A stretch of DNA of 64,000 nt from Todiramphus chloris collaris (taxonomy: Eukaryota > Chordata > Aves > Coraciiformes > Alcedinidae). The position numbers and the translations under genes are program-made. Every line of letters begins with the position of its first letter. The stretch's first letter is position 1. Shown piece by piece: positions 1 through 11,764 of this stretch. The notes under the pieces are model-generated. The model ran no database searches and was not told where the DNA came from. It saw only the letters and a program-made list of their open reading frames with translations. Location: NCBI GenBank assembly GCA_025345505.1, contig JANVCC010000021.1:32420893-32484892 (forward strand). Direction: 5' to 3'.

Positions 1-47
1 AGAAAAGAAAAGAAAAGAAAAGAAAAGAAAAGAAAAGAAAAGAAAAG
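1..47. repeat. (AAAAG)n microsatellite, cut by window edge
   Basis: Nine perfect AGAAA/AAAAG pentanucleotide units run from the first base to position 47. The array starts at the window edge, so its true length is unknown. Confidence 0.95.
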
Positions 48-2841
48 CAACCTTTTCTCTGCTATCCAAGATAGACCATAATAATTGGTTGACAGGATTC
101 TGAGAAGAGGAATGCTCTGTACCTTTTATTTTTTGGAGTCTGCATAATACAGATATTGTTATTAAACCTGGCAGAAGTTCTCACTATTTGTATTTTATTC
201 TGATCATAACTCTCTGTGCCTATTAGTCTCTTAACTTGGATGTAATTCAGGGATGTTGGACAAACACCGATCTTTGTAATTAGATTTTATTATGCCTTTG
301 TTTTCAAAAGTTAGCTGCTTTTTAGTTTACAACCATCATTAAAATTACTTGTGAAGCAGTTCTTTCATATGAATAAAAATAGATGCTGTTCAACAAGGTC
401 CTACTCTTCTATCTCAAATGCAGTTGAAGTGAAACTGAGCAACCTTAGGTTTATATAAAAATAAATGTTCACATATATATCTTGACTTCATTTTTCTCCC
501 TAATTGGTAGCAGGCAATGTACCATTCTGATTTTTGATTAACCCCCTTGGTGTCTGCACCTCCCCTTAGGGATTCCAGCTGTTTTCCTCTCCTGCTGTAA
601 TTGAAATCAAACTTGTTTCAGCTTGTAATTGATAGTGAATCTAACTATCTAATGTTTTCTGAGACAGATGTACAACAGAAGCACATGAAGTGGCATATGG
701 AAAACCAAGTGCCCTACTGGGGTGAAGATAGATCCAGTCTTGTTTTGTTATACAATATTCTAATACTTTAATCAAGTAGTTCACCTACATTTAGTAAGTT
801 AAGAGTGTGATATATGTAGAGACTTTGTAGTAATATATGGCGTATTCATTTAAATGGTTAGGCCAAGACTGTCTGTCCTCAAAGAACTGTGTCTCCAGAC
901 TGTTCTTACATATTACCCTTTCCACCTGCTTTCTTCTCTTGCAATGTTAAGGAAAAGTACTCTAGTGTCTATCTGAGTGTTGTTATGACAGGTCTAATGG
1001 CTCATATGGGAATGTAAATCTAGATGTTCTCTCTCACCCTTGTTTTGGCACCTAGTGCAAATCCTAATCTTGTATAAAGAATGCATCATTTTGTCTCTGG
1101 GTGAAGACATTTGCTAGGAATCTGCCATTGAAGCAGAATGCTGCTGTCTGTCAGTACTTCAATATATCCCTATTTTTCTTTCTCTCTGAAACCATATAAC
1201 ATTTTCATTCTTAGTGGATAAAACAATAAGATGTTCCTGTATGCATTATCTCTGTCACTCTCTCTTTATATAGTATATAAGAGAAAAGCGTGTCAGTCAT
1301 GAATTTTTAAATTTAAGTAATATTTTAATATTTTAATACACGTGGGGTTTGTTGTGGTTTTTTTTTGTTTTTTTTTTTTTCCCCTCTCTTTGTCAGGAAT
1401 CTACTGTAGTTCCTACACTAGAAGGCTTATATAGTATTAATGGCATTCTTCTACCTCTAGCTTCTCTTCATGACACAATACAATAATTAAATATAGAACT
1501 AAAGAGAAGTCGTAGCATAATAGTAACTTCATTAGCTGATGGATTTCTTGAGGTATTTTCAAGGCATATTTTCTTAGCAGAAATAATGTAATAGTCCCCT
1601 GTGTGGATTTCCTCATATCTGATTTTGAAAGGAGCCTCATGCGTTCCTTCCACTGCTACTGATAACGAGGTGTTATCAGCACATCTGAGTCAGGCAGACT
1701 AAGGCTTTGAGCTATTGCATCTGTAACTAAGACTGAAGACTTAGCTTAAGTCAAAAATCGCACTTACTCTGTACTGTGCCTGACTCTAAATATGGTTGCC
1801 CTGTGTAAAGTTCAGCAGGATTTCTCCTGGGGTAGCAAAGTTCCTTTAGGTATATCTAAATAAATATTAGCTTTGTGGTGAATACTTATAAAGAGATTTG
1901 GAGGAAAGCTAGTTACACCTGGTTTCTCAGGGACCTGAGAAAAAATAGAAGAGAAATTAACTTCTTTACACTGTTCACAATCACAGTGGAGAATATTCTC
2001 ATTAAATATTTATCCAACATGGTGGAGAAAAAGAGCTGAGTAATCAAACAGTTGGTGTAATTTTAAATGTCATAACCACATTAAGAAAAAAACATCCTTG
2101 CAATCAAATGGATTCCCAATCTATGTTCTGAAAATATCCTTTATTCAAGGATTTCTACTCCGAAGGAAAAGTGTGTAACATGGAGTTGACTCTAGTTTCC
2201 TGAACTTCTTCCTCTTTCTCACAATTCCATAAACTGTGACTCAGTGATCCTTTTGCAAGATATATACTAGGTTAATTTGTCTTCTCAGTTCTGTCCTGCA
2301 AGTAGATTTGTCTCCAACTTGATCACCTTCTACTCTGAAAGACTGATCTGAACCCACTAGCTGTGCTTTCTGTATGACCTTAAGGAAACGAATAGAAGTG
2401 ACAGCAGAGGAAGAAGGTGGTGTTGTTTTTTGATTGGTTGTGGTTGTTGGGTTTTTTTTTTTTTTTTAACATCACCTGTTCATTTGTTTATTTGTTTTGG
2501 TGGCATCAAAGCTCATATGCAAAGTAGTGCATTTTTTTGATGGTATTACAACATCAAGCCATTTCATACTCTGTCAGATTATTTATCTGATACTATTTCT
2601 AACAGCATCATCGCAACATTTTATGTTGTTAAAAATAGTTCTAATATTAAAATGTGTAATGTTTAAACAGATTAGCTTTGATGTATGATTAGCTTTTTTG
2701 TGTATTACACAGAGAAAAATGATTTATTATCCATTGAAATATTATATAAAAATTAAAAGTGCTAAATATATTAATGCTAGGCATAAGATTATTCTTAATA
2801 ACCTTTCTATATGCTTGGACTACTGTTCTATTATTATGAAG
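48..2841. other. AT-rich unique sequence, no gene seen
   Basis: No coding frame over 67 codons and no transposon that I recognise. It contains T-rich low-complexity tracts at 1358-1380 (T9-G-T13) and 2452-2467 (T16). The short open frames near 1437-1653 overlap each other on the same strand and look like chance. Confidence 0.6.
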
Positions 2842-3233
2842 TAATCTAAGTTGGAAAGGACATTCAGAGGTCATTTGATTCAATGTCCTACCCAAAGAGA
2901 GATAATTTAGATCAGGTTGTTCAGGGCTTTGCACGATCAAGTTTTGAATATCTCCAAGGCTAGCTCCAATGCTTGACAAGACCTCACTGGGCAGCCTATT
3001 CCAGTGTTTGGTCATCCTTGTGGGTTTCTTTTTTTTTTTTCCTTCATATCAAATTAGAATTTTCCTTGTTGCAACTTCTCTGTTGTTCTCAGCCTATCAC
3101 TGTGCAAAAAGTCTGTCTCTCTACACTCTCCAGCTTTCTGATAAACTTTCTGTCCCCTTGGTGGGCTGGCTCCAATGTTTTTCCTTTACTGAAAAACTCA
3201 GAACTGGGCACATCATTGCACATGCAGTCTAAT
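2842..3233 (-). mobile_element. CR1 LINE fragment (old, 3' part)
   Basis: The plus strand shows the reverse complement of a CR1 3' end: a TTGGAAAGGACATTC block, then a diverged 3' UTR, then the RT C-terminus. On the minus strand, 2689-3015 reads KHWNRLPSEVL, the hallmark CR1 C-terminal motif. The element then continues through diverged sequence to about 3233 (AACTGGGCACATCATTGCA resembles the usual AACTGGACACAGTA block). It is 5'-truncated, riddled with small indels, and interrupted by a T10 tract at about 3031. It abuts the next CR1 copy directly. Subfamily not assignable by eye. Confidence 0.85.
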
Positions 3234-5610
3234 ACATAGAAATATAGAATCATTTAGGTTGGAATAAACTTCTGAGATCATTGATTCCAACTGTAAACAT
3301 AACACAGCCAAGTCAGCAGTGTTATGTTCTTCTCCGTAGTGTCACATCTACATGCTCTTCTAAATACCTGCAGAGATGATGACTCTACCACTTCCATGTG
3401 TAGCCTGTTCCAATATTTGATAATCCTTTCAGTGAAGAAATTTTTCCTAATATACAATCTAAAACTCCCCTAATGCAACTTGAAGTTATTTCCTCTTGTC
3501 CTATCACTTGTTACTTGAGAAAAGAGACCAACACTCTGAATAGAAAGGAAGAATTCCCTCCCTGAAAGTTCTGGCTACATTTTTACTGATGCAGTTTGTC
3601 CTTTGTTTAAGGACACAGTGCTGACATGCTAAAATGGTTGTCAACTGGGAGTAATAGGTCTTTTGCTGCAAAACTTCTTTTTATCCTGTTGGCACCCAGC
3701 CTGCATTGTTGGATGGGGTTATTCCTTCCTGGAGCAGGAGTCCGTATTTGCTATTGCTGAACTTCTTGAGGTACCTGTTGCCCAGTTATTGAGCCTGTCA
3801 AGCTCACTCTGGAGAGGAAACTGGCCTTCCAGCATACAGAGCACTTGCCCACTGCTTGTTGTCATCTGCACACTTGCAGAGAATTCACTCTGCCTCTCAA
3901 TCCAGTTTATTAGTCAAGACTTCAGATGCAAAGGCAGAATTAGCTCCATTAGTCACCCCTCTTAACCAGCTGCCTGTTGGACCGTACATCTCTGATCAGA
4001 ACCCTTTGAACCTGGTAGTTCAATCAGTTTTTCCAGGCACTCGATAGTCCACCTATTCAAACCATATTTTCATGAAGTTTTTACAATGGGGAAAAAAAAA
4101 AAAAAGCGTTGCCTACATCACTGTACACCTTTTTCACCAAGGCAGCCATCTCACCACAGAAGCCAGTCAGGCTGGTCAAGCACATTTTGCCATTGGTAAA
4201 TGCATGTAGGTTGTTTCAAGTCTCCTTCTGCTCCTTTATGTGGCTGGTTGTGGCTTCCAGGAGGATATGTTGAGTAGCTAGAATGGCTGGCCTGCAGTTC
4301 CTCTGATGATCCTCCTCCTTTTCTTTGAAAATGGGCAATTTTTCCAGTCATCAGAAACCAACGCAGATCACCCAGATATTTATAAGACCATAGACAGTCA
4401 CCTTCCAATGCAATTGCCTGGCTTTGTTGGCACTGTTGGAGGCATCCCATCTTGTCCTATGTCCAATTTACTTAATTGGTTTCTACCTCAATCTTCTACT
4501 GTGAGTAGTTCTTCAGTCTCCCAGATCCTGGTACAGGCTCAGGGGACTTGGGAGGCTTGAGGCAGTCCCTGCCAGTAGAAACTGAGGCAAAGAAGGCATG
4601 TAATACTTCAGCTTTTTCCATTTTCTTTGCCACTCGGCTTTGAGTGAAGGTCCCACATTTTTCTTTCGCTGACAGTATAAGTTGCTTTTTATGCTCCACA
4701 GTCCTCACTGGTATCAACTCCAAGAGAGTATTGTCTTTTATAATCCAGCTGAGCTCAGTCAGGATTTCCCCATTATCCATGCTGACCTTATGCTGTGCTT
4801 ATTTGACTTCCTGGGCATCACACTGGACTTTTCTTGTGCTTTAAGGAAGTCATCGTTGATGATCAATCAGTTCTTCTGAGACACTTTATCCTCTAGGGCA
4901 GTCTCCCATAACTGCCCACCAAGAAGGTCCCTGAACAAGTTTAAATCTGCTCTTCTGAAGTCTAGGTATGTGTTTTTTGTTTGTTTGTTTCTTTTGTTTT
5001 TTGAGTAATAGGGCCAACAGAGTGTCTCCTCTGGTCAGTTTGTCAATACAGCCACCTGTACTTCTGTATCAAAAAAACAGTTCTTGATGCTTGCTAGAAA
5101 TAGCTTTAAATTTTTGTCCTCCACCATTTTGCCCTTTCAGAAGATGCTGGGGTTGTTTGTATCTCCCCCTTGAGAAGTACCCTTCTGCTTGTGGGGCTTC
5201 CTCCAGTTTTCTAAAGAAGGTTTTGTTATCAGACACTCATCACTGCACCTACCCTGACTTGACCCGTTGTCTCTGGTCTGGTTGGTCACCTGCTCCAGTG
5301 CAAAGCTCCATGAATTCAAACCACCCTTTTCCATAGATCACAATCTCTTTTCCTCTCTTGTCATGAGGAGCCTGTATGTGTTCCCTGCAATTTGCTTTCC
5401 ACTCTGCATGTGCTTGTACAGGAGTGAGACCCCAGCTATGCCATGTTCACAGAGAATGTTCTTCATGTGTCTTGCTTGCTCGTGAGCACTTTCTTCCTTT
5501 CTCCTATCTCTCCTCAGACTCTCAGATCTTTTGTCCACTATCTCCAAATGTTTAAAGCCCCTTTCACTAGTTTAAGAAGCTTCTCTGCAAGGCTGGGAAA
5601 CACATCACTT
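3234..5610 (-). mobile_element. CR1 LINE, long degraded copy reaching upstream of the RT domain
   Basis: It begins with the 3' terminal block (TAGAATCATTTAGGTTGGAA at 3246) and a diverged 3' UTR and RT C-terminus (3330-3540). The RT core follows (3680-4090), then the linker between endonuclease and RT (4430-4790, where the minus strand reads AEVLHAFFASV), then sequence typical of CR1 further upstream (4880-5600). About 2.4 kb is present, against roughly 4.5 kb for a complete CR1. The reading frame is broken many times, and A-rich and T-rich slippage tracts occur at 4089-4105 and 4975-5002. The upper boundary is a judgement: similarity fades after about 5605. The sequence is far more diverged than the copies at 10.7 and 41.4 kb, so this is an old insertion. 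Confidence 0.85.
4496..4780 (-). pseudogene. CR1 ORF2 remnant, linker between endonuclease and RT
   Basis: A 94-codon open stretch inside the long old CR1 copy. It contains EKAEVLHAFFASV, the stretch that normally lies just upstream of the RT domain in CR1 ORF2. Frames on both sides are broken by stops and indels, so no protein is expected. The apparent start is simply the first start-like codon after a stop. Confidence 0.55.
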
Positions 5611-6317
5611 TATTAAATATACCATGACAGAAATATTTTGATATGTATATTTAATGTACACACATATCTATCTGCATATATTTAGTGTCTGCCCATGCGT
5701 AAACAGTGTATGCAAGTTCATGAAGAGAATAGACTCTTTGTATATATTGTTATGCTTTTGTGCACAGCAAGAAAAAGAGGAGAATGTAAAAAAACTTAAA
5801 GTACTGAATAATTATGGATTGTTTGGGAGTATTGTTGTCAGCTTTTTATCTCCTACATGCTTTACTGGCACTGTTATCTTTCAGTCTGGTTTTTCAAATG
5901 GTACAATGTGGTTTTGTTTTTGTTTTTGAACATCACTGAAGTGTGAAACAGAAAGCAGTCATACATATGCCTGGCCAATTTGATGGTGATGCTTTATTGT
6001 TCTGCGCAAAGAAGGTGTTGAAATGTTTTGGAAAAGCTGTTCCTGTACAGGGATGCAAAACACAGGAGTTAAAGAGATACAACAACTTTCACATTCTTTT
6101 CTTTCAGAACTATAATCATACATAAAATACAGTAAAAAAAAATAAATCAACATATAGTATTATAAACAGATTTGAACTGTAATACTGAATCGTATTATGA
6201 AAAAAGAGTAACTTTTAAATACTGCCACAGATTTATTTTGTTTAAAAGCTCTTCGTCGTTTTGGAAAGAAAAAAAAAAAAGGTCATTTTCAGGTTTCTGA
6301 ATATTTTAAGGAAGATA
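5611..6317. other. Spacer between two CR1 copies
   Basis: AT-rich sequence with no recognised repeat or gene. A91- and 60-codon frames on the plus strand (5654-6125) have AT-driven composition and no motif. A short A11 run lies near 6270. Confidence 0.5.
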
Positions 6318-7469
6318 TAACTATCTGGACTTCTGTAAGGCCTTTGACTCAGTCCACCACAACATACTTCTCTCTAAATTGGAGAGACATGGATTTGATT
6401 GGTGGGCTGTTCTGTGGAGAACCGATTGGTTGGATGGCTGCATCCAGAGATTAGTGGTCAACTGCTTGAGGTCCAGATAGAGATCAGTGATGAATGGTGT
6501 CACTCAGAGGTCTGTACTGGGACCAGTGCTATTTAATATTATCATCAATGACATAGTGGGATTAGATGAATCCTCAGCAAGTTTGCAGATGACATCAAGA
6601 TGAGCGGTGCAGTTGTCATGCGTGAGGGACATGATGCCATTCAGAGGGACCTGGACAGGTTTGAGAAATGAGCACTTGTGAACTTCACAAGGTTCAACAA
6701 GGCCAAGTGCAAGGCCCTGAACCTGGTTGGGGCAATCCTCAGTATCAGTGCAAACTGGCAGATGATGTGATTGAGAGCAGCCCTGCGTAGAAGGACTTGA
6801 GAGTACTGGTGGCTGAAAAGCTCGACATAAGCTGGCAGTGTGCACTCACAGCCCAGAAAGCCAACTGTATCCTGGGCTGCATCAAAAGAAGCTTGGCCAG
6901 CAGGTCAAGGGAGGTGATTCTCCCCTTCCACTCCACTCTGATGAGACCTCACCTGAAGTACTGTGTGCAGCTCTGGAGTCCTCAGCACAAAAAAGACCTG
7001 GAGTTGGTGGAAACAGTTCCACTGTAGGGCCACAAAAATGATCAGAGGTCTGGAATACCTCTCCTGTGAAGAAAGGCTGAGACTGTTGGGGTTGTTCAGG
7101 CTGGGAAAGAGAAGGCACTGGAAGACCTTATTGAAGCCTTTCAGTACTTAAAGGGAGCTTATGAGGAACATAGGGACAGTCTTTTTATTTGGCCCTGTTG
7201 TATTAAGACAAGGGGTAATGGTTTTAAAGTAAAAGAGTGCAGATTTAGACTGCATATAAGGAAGAAATTTTTTACTGTGAGGGTAGTAAGACACTAGAAT
7301 GGGTTGCCAAGAGAGGTCTTAGATGCCCCATCCTTGGAAACTTTCAAGGTAAGTTTGGACAGGCCTCTAAGCAACTTGATCTGGTTAGAAACGTTCATGC
7401 TCACAGCAGGGGGATTAGACTAGATGACCTTTAAAGGTCCCTTCCAACCCAAACCATTTTATGATTCTG
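6318..7469 (+). mobile_element. CR1 LINE, RT C-terminal half and 3' end
   Basis: On the plus strand, translation opens with [13 protein letters not shown] (RT motif A region, first catalytic Asp). [16 protein letters not shown] and the usual CR1 C-terminal domain follow in shifting frames. KMIRGLEYLSCEERLRLLGLF is recognisable at about 7036-7100. The 3' end is the canonical CCTTCCAACCC...ATGATTCTG block ending at 7469. In-frame stops (for example after NCLRSR) and several frameshifts kill the frame. It is truncated at the 5' side inside RT motif A and is moderately old. Confidence 0.92.
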
Positions 7470-10400
7470 AGTCTAGGATTATTTAATGTTACTAAGATGT
7501 CAGTCTCTTTTGGGAAGGAGGATGGCACAGAAGCTTTCCAAGTAGTTTTGTGTGATAGCATATTTGTATGAGAAGTCTCTTGGATGCTTTTGTTTGTATA
7601 GTATTGTTTATGCTATTTTGGTTTTTTAAACCATTAATTATCTTTGTGGGTGGGAAAGATGACAAAGTATGCATGCGAACAGTTCTACACAAGTTTTCAT
7701 CCATCCTATATGTATTGAGATAAATTTACTTTCCATACTGAAGGAGCTGCTTTCAGTTGCCTTTCCCCTTGGAGGAGGAGAGAATTAAAAAGAACATTGT
7801 GTTCCATAATTCAAAGGTTTTATGATCTAGTGTTAAATGCAAAGGTGGAGTAGGATAAAAAATGGTACAAGTGCAACTCACAATAATACCATTTTACTCT
7901 TTTTTGGGGCTGTGCCTTTACTTTGAAGATTGTAGTGTTCATTTTTTCTTTTTTTTTTTTTTTTTTTCCTGTTGATGTTTATCTGTTATGTTGTTTCTTA
8001 GGTATCTTGTTTTATATGCTTCTAAAGGGGTAGTGGACTATTAGAGAACTTGCAGTGTATGTTACAGTAGCTCAAATGTTAGCAGACCTGATGTTTGGAC
8101 AACTGAATGAAGTCTTAGTGCTTCACTGCCTGCAACTCAAGCTTAAACACCTATCTTATGGATGCCTAACTTGAGGTGTCTGAGTCTAGAGTTGAAATAC
8201 AGTCTTCAGTTCATCCTTGTTTGTTTTGGGCTGGGTTTTTGTTTGTTTGGATTTTGTTGTTTTCTTCCAAATCATATCAATTCATATTCAATATTGAATT
8301 TGTTAAAAAAACTTGTGAAAACTCTGCTTACAGAGATTGAAGTGGTGTGTGGATGCCTAGCATTTTTGTCCATCTTTTTTTGTGACATGTGACATGAGAT
8401 TATGTCCTCAGCAAGACCTGTAGAAACCAGCTCACATGATTGCCACTAAGGGCAGAATTTGATAAGCTTTCAAATGTGGAAATTGAATAAGGACATGAAA
8501 TATCAGTATAGGCTAGCGAGTGTCTTGTGGGGATAAACAGAAGTGATGCAAAAAATGTAATTCAGCATCATCTTTGTCGATGACTGAAGGATAAGGATAG
8601 ATAAGGATACCTTTATCCTGACTAAAGTCAGTGGGCATTTGCCACTGACCTTCATAGTGCCTCTGGATTTTACCCACTCTATTTGACTGAACTGGAAGTT
8701 GGCCAAGTATGTGCTGGTGGTTCCTTTCAACTGTAGAACCTTAGTATTTCTTGGGTACGAGCTTTGTTACCATTCCCTTCATCAGGGTGACATACACAGA
8801 GGTTACTTAACAGCTTTCAAAACTTTTCCTAATTTGTGATGATTCACCTGATTTGAGCAGAGTAGGATCAAACATTTGTAGTAAATTTAGTAGCCTCTTA
8901 GGATCCCAAATATGAATAAGAAAGAGGTTTCAATTTTTTTGCATGCATGATGTATCAGATTAATTGCTTCTGGTTTAGGATTAATGAGGCTTCATGGGTA
9001 GGGATAGAGTGGATAAGCAGTCAGTGATCTTTGTAGGAAAGGAATGGAAAGTATTTTACTCTGAAATGTTTCAACACTACTGATTCTTTTAAATCAATTT
9101 CTGGGTTTAATACAGTGCTGTTTCGAGCTGTCATATTTCTTATATATTGCAGCACAGTAAACCTTCACAGCCTGGACCTTCCTTTACAAGATTGGGTATA
9201 TACGCTTTCGTATATGAATGTAGCAATCAGGAAATGGCACAAAGTGAAACGGTTGTTACTGCATGTTCTTCAGCATGACAATGTACTGCAGATCACAGGA
9301 ATTTATTACAAGAAGATCTTTTTTGGGTGTTGTGTTTTTGTTTTTTTCTTCTCCAGATAATCTCCACTGTGCTTTTCTTTTAATTATACTAGTCCAGTGT
9401 CAGAAACAGTAAATCCATCAATAAATACTTTCTTAACATAGAGTAAAATAAATCATTACATTTTGCTTCATACTCTTTCTGTTTCCCCTCCTCCCAAAAC
9501 ACTAGCTGACCTCTACCAACTTTTGTTGGGTTCAGAATCTTGAGGCTGTACAAAGATGAAAGCTGCCAAGTATATTTGCTAGAAATTCATTTGTACACTT
9601 TTCAATTTACACAACCAGCCCTCAGTCTCAGCTTTTAATTTGGTGCTTTGGATGAAATTCTTTTTGGGGAAATCAATGAGAGGTTAACCAAAGTCTAGGC
9701 AGCTGCAGTGGTTAGAAGTTGACAGCTTTGATTGCATGCCAAACTGACAAATAGGTTCAGTTTTTCTGTTTTATGTATTCCCCATTCTTTAGGATTTTGC
9801 CATATCATATGACATTATTCTATCAAGCTTTGATACTGGGAGGGGAGAATTAGTATGCTTAACAGAGAATTGCTTGTTACCTTATACTGTAATTTTACAA
9901 AGTCAGAAATATCAAAAGAAAAAAAAATGCAGCACAAATAGATATTTAACACAGAATTTCTGACAAGGTTCCAGCTGCTATGCCTGTTGCTCTGACACCC
10001 TTCACTGCTGCTGATTTAAATCAGGCTAGTGATTAAATCGTATCATTGGTGGAAGGTAAAAGGCCAAAGATGAATTTGTACAACACAAAATGATACATAC
10101 AAAAAAAAATTATTCATGCTCACTGCATACAAAATTAATGTGGCCCAGTTCATGTTTTCCACAAAATTTCTTTACTTTTTTTTTGTGTTAAAAAAATAAG
10201 TTAAAATGCTCTTGATGAATTAATATGGCAGTTAAACTAAATGTTAGCAATGTAATTAAGACAGTTAATGTAACATGGTGTAAATTTCCCTTTCCCATTT
10301 TACTGATGGATTTAATAGGGGGATAGAAAAAACCTGAACCAAATAAAGACAATTCTCAACTATAATGTCGTCTACATATAACCATGCATATAGATTATTA

Positions 10401-10492
10401 GTATACATATTATTACTCCTGTAAAATCTGGTATGCAGAAATAAGTTAAGTGAGCAAAGTATCCCAGGAAGTCACCATCAGGCCTGATTACA
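7470..10492. other. AT-rich unique sequence, no gene seen
   Basis: Three kilobases without a recognised transposon or coding exon. A T19 tract lies at 7949-7967. The longest open frames here (75-81 codons) have AT-driven composition and no recognisable domain. Confidence 0.55.
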
Positions 10493-10573
10493 GAACCCAG
10501 ATGAACCCAGATTTTCTGTGAGCTTTACAGTGCCAATATCCATCCTCCAGTTGTAAATCCATCCTCCAGTTGT
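10493..10573. repeat. Two short tandem duplications next to CR1 copy 1
   Basis: A perfect 10-bp doublet, GAACCCAGAT, occupies 10493-10512. A 19-bp period duplication follows: ATCCATCCTCCAGTTGT starts at 10538 and again at 10557, with 17 of 17 bases identical. Both lie within 170 bp of the CR1 insertion at 10660. Confidence 0.9.
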
Positions 10574-10659
10574 CTGTGGTATCAAAAACCAGCCACTGTA
10601 AAATATATATATATAAAAGAAAGATTTCGGTAGTATTGCTGTGACAGAAACCAAAGGAG

Positions 10660-11737
10660 ATCATAGAATCATAGAATCATTATGGTTGGAAAGGACCTCC
10701 AGGGTCATCAAGTCCAACCTTGTCCTAGCATTTCTCAACCACTACACCACATCCTCAAGCTCCACATCTAATCGTTCTTTAAACACCTCCAGGGATGGTG
10801 ACTCCACCACCTCCCTGGGCAGCCTGTTCCAGTGCCTAACCACCCTCTCACTGAAGAACTTCCTCCTAATATCTAATCTAAACCTCCCCTGACGCAACTT
10901 GAGTCTGTTCCCCCTCATCCTATCATTACTAATTTGAAAGAAGAGACCAACACCAGCCTCTCTACAACCTCCTTTGAGGTAGTTGTAGAGGGCGATAAGG
11001 TCTCCTCTCAGCCTCCTCTTCTCTAGACTAAACAAACCCAGTTCCCTCAGATGCTCTTCATAGGGCATGCTTTCCAGCCCTTTCACCAGCTTTGTTGCCC
11101 TCCTCTGCACTCGCTCCAGCCCCTCGATGTCCCTCCTGTACTGTGGTGACCAAAACTGGACACAGTGCTCAAGGTGTGGTCTCACAAGTGCCAAGTATAG
11201 GGGTACGATCACCTCCCTACTCCTACTGGTCACACCGTTTCTGATCCAAGCCAGGATGCCATTGGCCTTCTTGGCCACCTGGGCACACTGCTGACTCATG
11301 TTCAGATGACTATTGACCAACACCCCCAGGTCTTTTTCCACCAGGCAGCTCTCCAGCCACTCCTCCCCAAGCCTGTGGTGTTGCTGGGGGTGGTTGTGAC
11401 CAAAGTGCATGACCTGGCACTTGGCTTTGTTAAACTCCATACAATTGAGCTCAGCCCATCTCTCCAGCCTGTCCAGACCCCGCTGCAGAGCCTTCCTACC
11501 CTCAAGCAGATCAACACTTGCGCTTAATTTTGTGTTTTCTGCAAATTTACTGAGGGTACATTCAATTCCCTCATCCAGGTCATTGATGAATATATTAAAC
11601 AAGATGGGTCCCAAAACTGAGCCCTGAGGGACACCGCTTGTGACTGGTCGCCAACTGGATTTTACTCCGTTCACCACCACCCTCTGGGATCGGCCATCCA
11701 GCCAGTTTCTAACCCAGCCAAGAGTCCTCCTGTCTAT
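10660..11737 (-). mobile_element. CR1 LINE, young 5'-truncated copy 1
   Basis: Its 3' end is at 10660 (about 2.6 copies of the ATAGAATC octamer), followed by the UTR and an uninterrupted RT-derived frame. It aligns to 41380-42457 with a constant offset of 30,720 bp, no indels and about 34 mismatches that I counted (near 3 percent). The shared sequence stops at 11737 (CCTGTCTAT), where this copy enters unrelated flanking DNA. That is the 5' truncation point, just before the VNGVKSSW region. No target-site duplication is obvious, as is usual for CR1. Confidence 0.96.
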
Positions 11738-11764
11738 CATGATGCTGGGAGAAGGGGGGATCAA
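10742..11764 (-). pseudogene. CR1 RT C-terminal frame, intact but truncated, catalytic motif mutated
   Basis: A 340-codon open frame. The first roughly nine codons come from flanking DNA; the rest is CR1 ORF2. In order it shows [29 protein letters not shown] (RT motif B region), [11 protein letters not shown] at the position of the catalytic FADD box, [20 protein letters not shown], then [20 protein letters not shown] and a terminal TAG. Both Asp of the FADD motif are replaced (FAEN), and RT motif A is missing through truncation, so no polymerase activity is expected even if translated. The endonuclease and ORF1 are absent. No promoter or convincing start codon is visible; the frame is simply open into the flank. 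The lack of stops reflects youth rather than selection. Confidence 0.85.

Noticed and set aside
11067..11627. Plus-strand frames of 71-75 codons inside CR1 copy 1, repeated in copy 2
   Set aside because: They are antisense shadows of the CR1 RT frame. Their conservation between copies only reflects the shared element.
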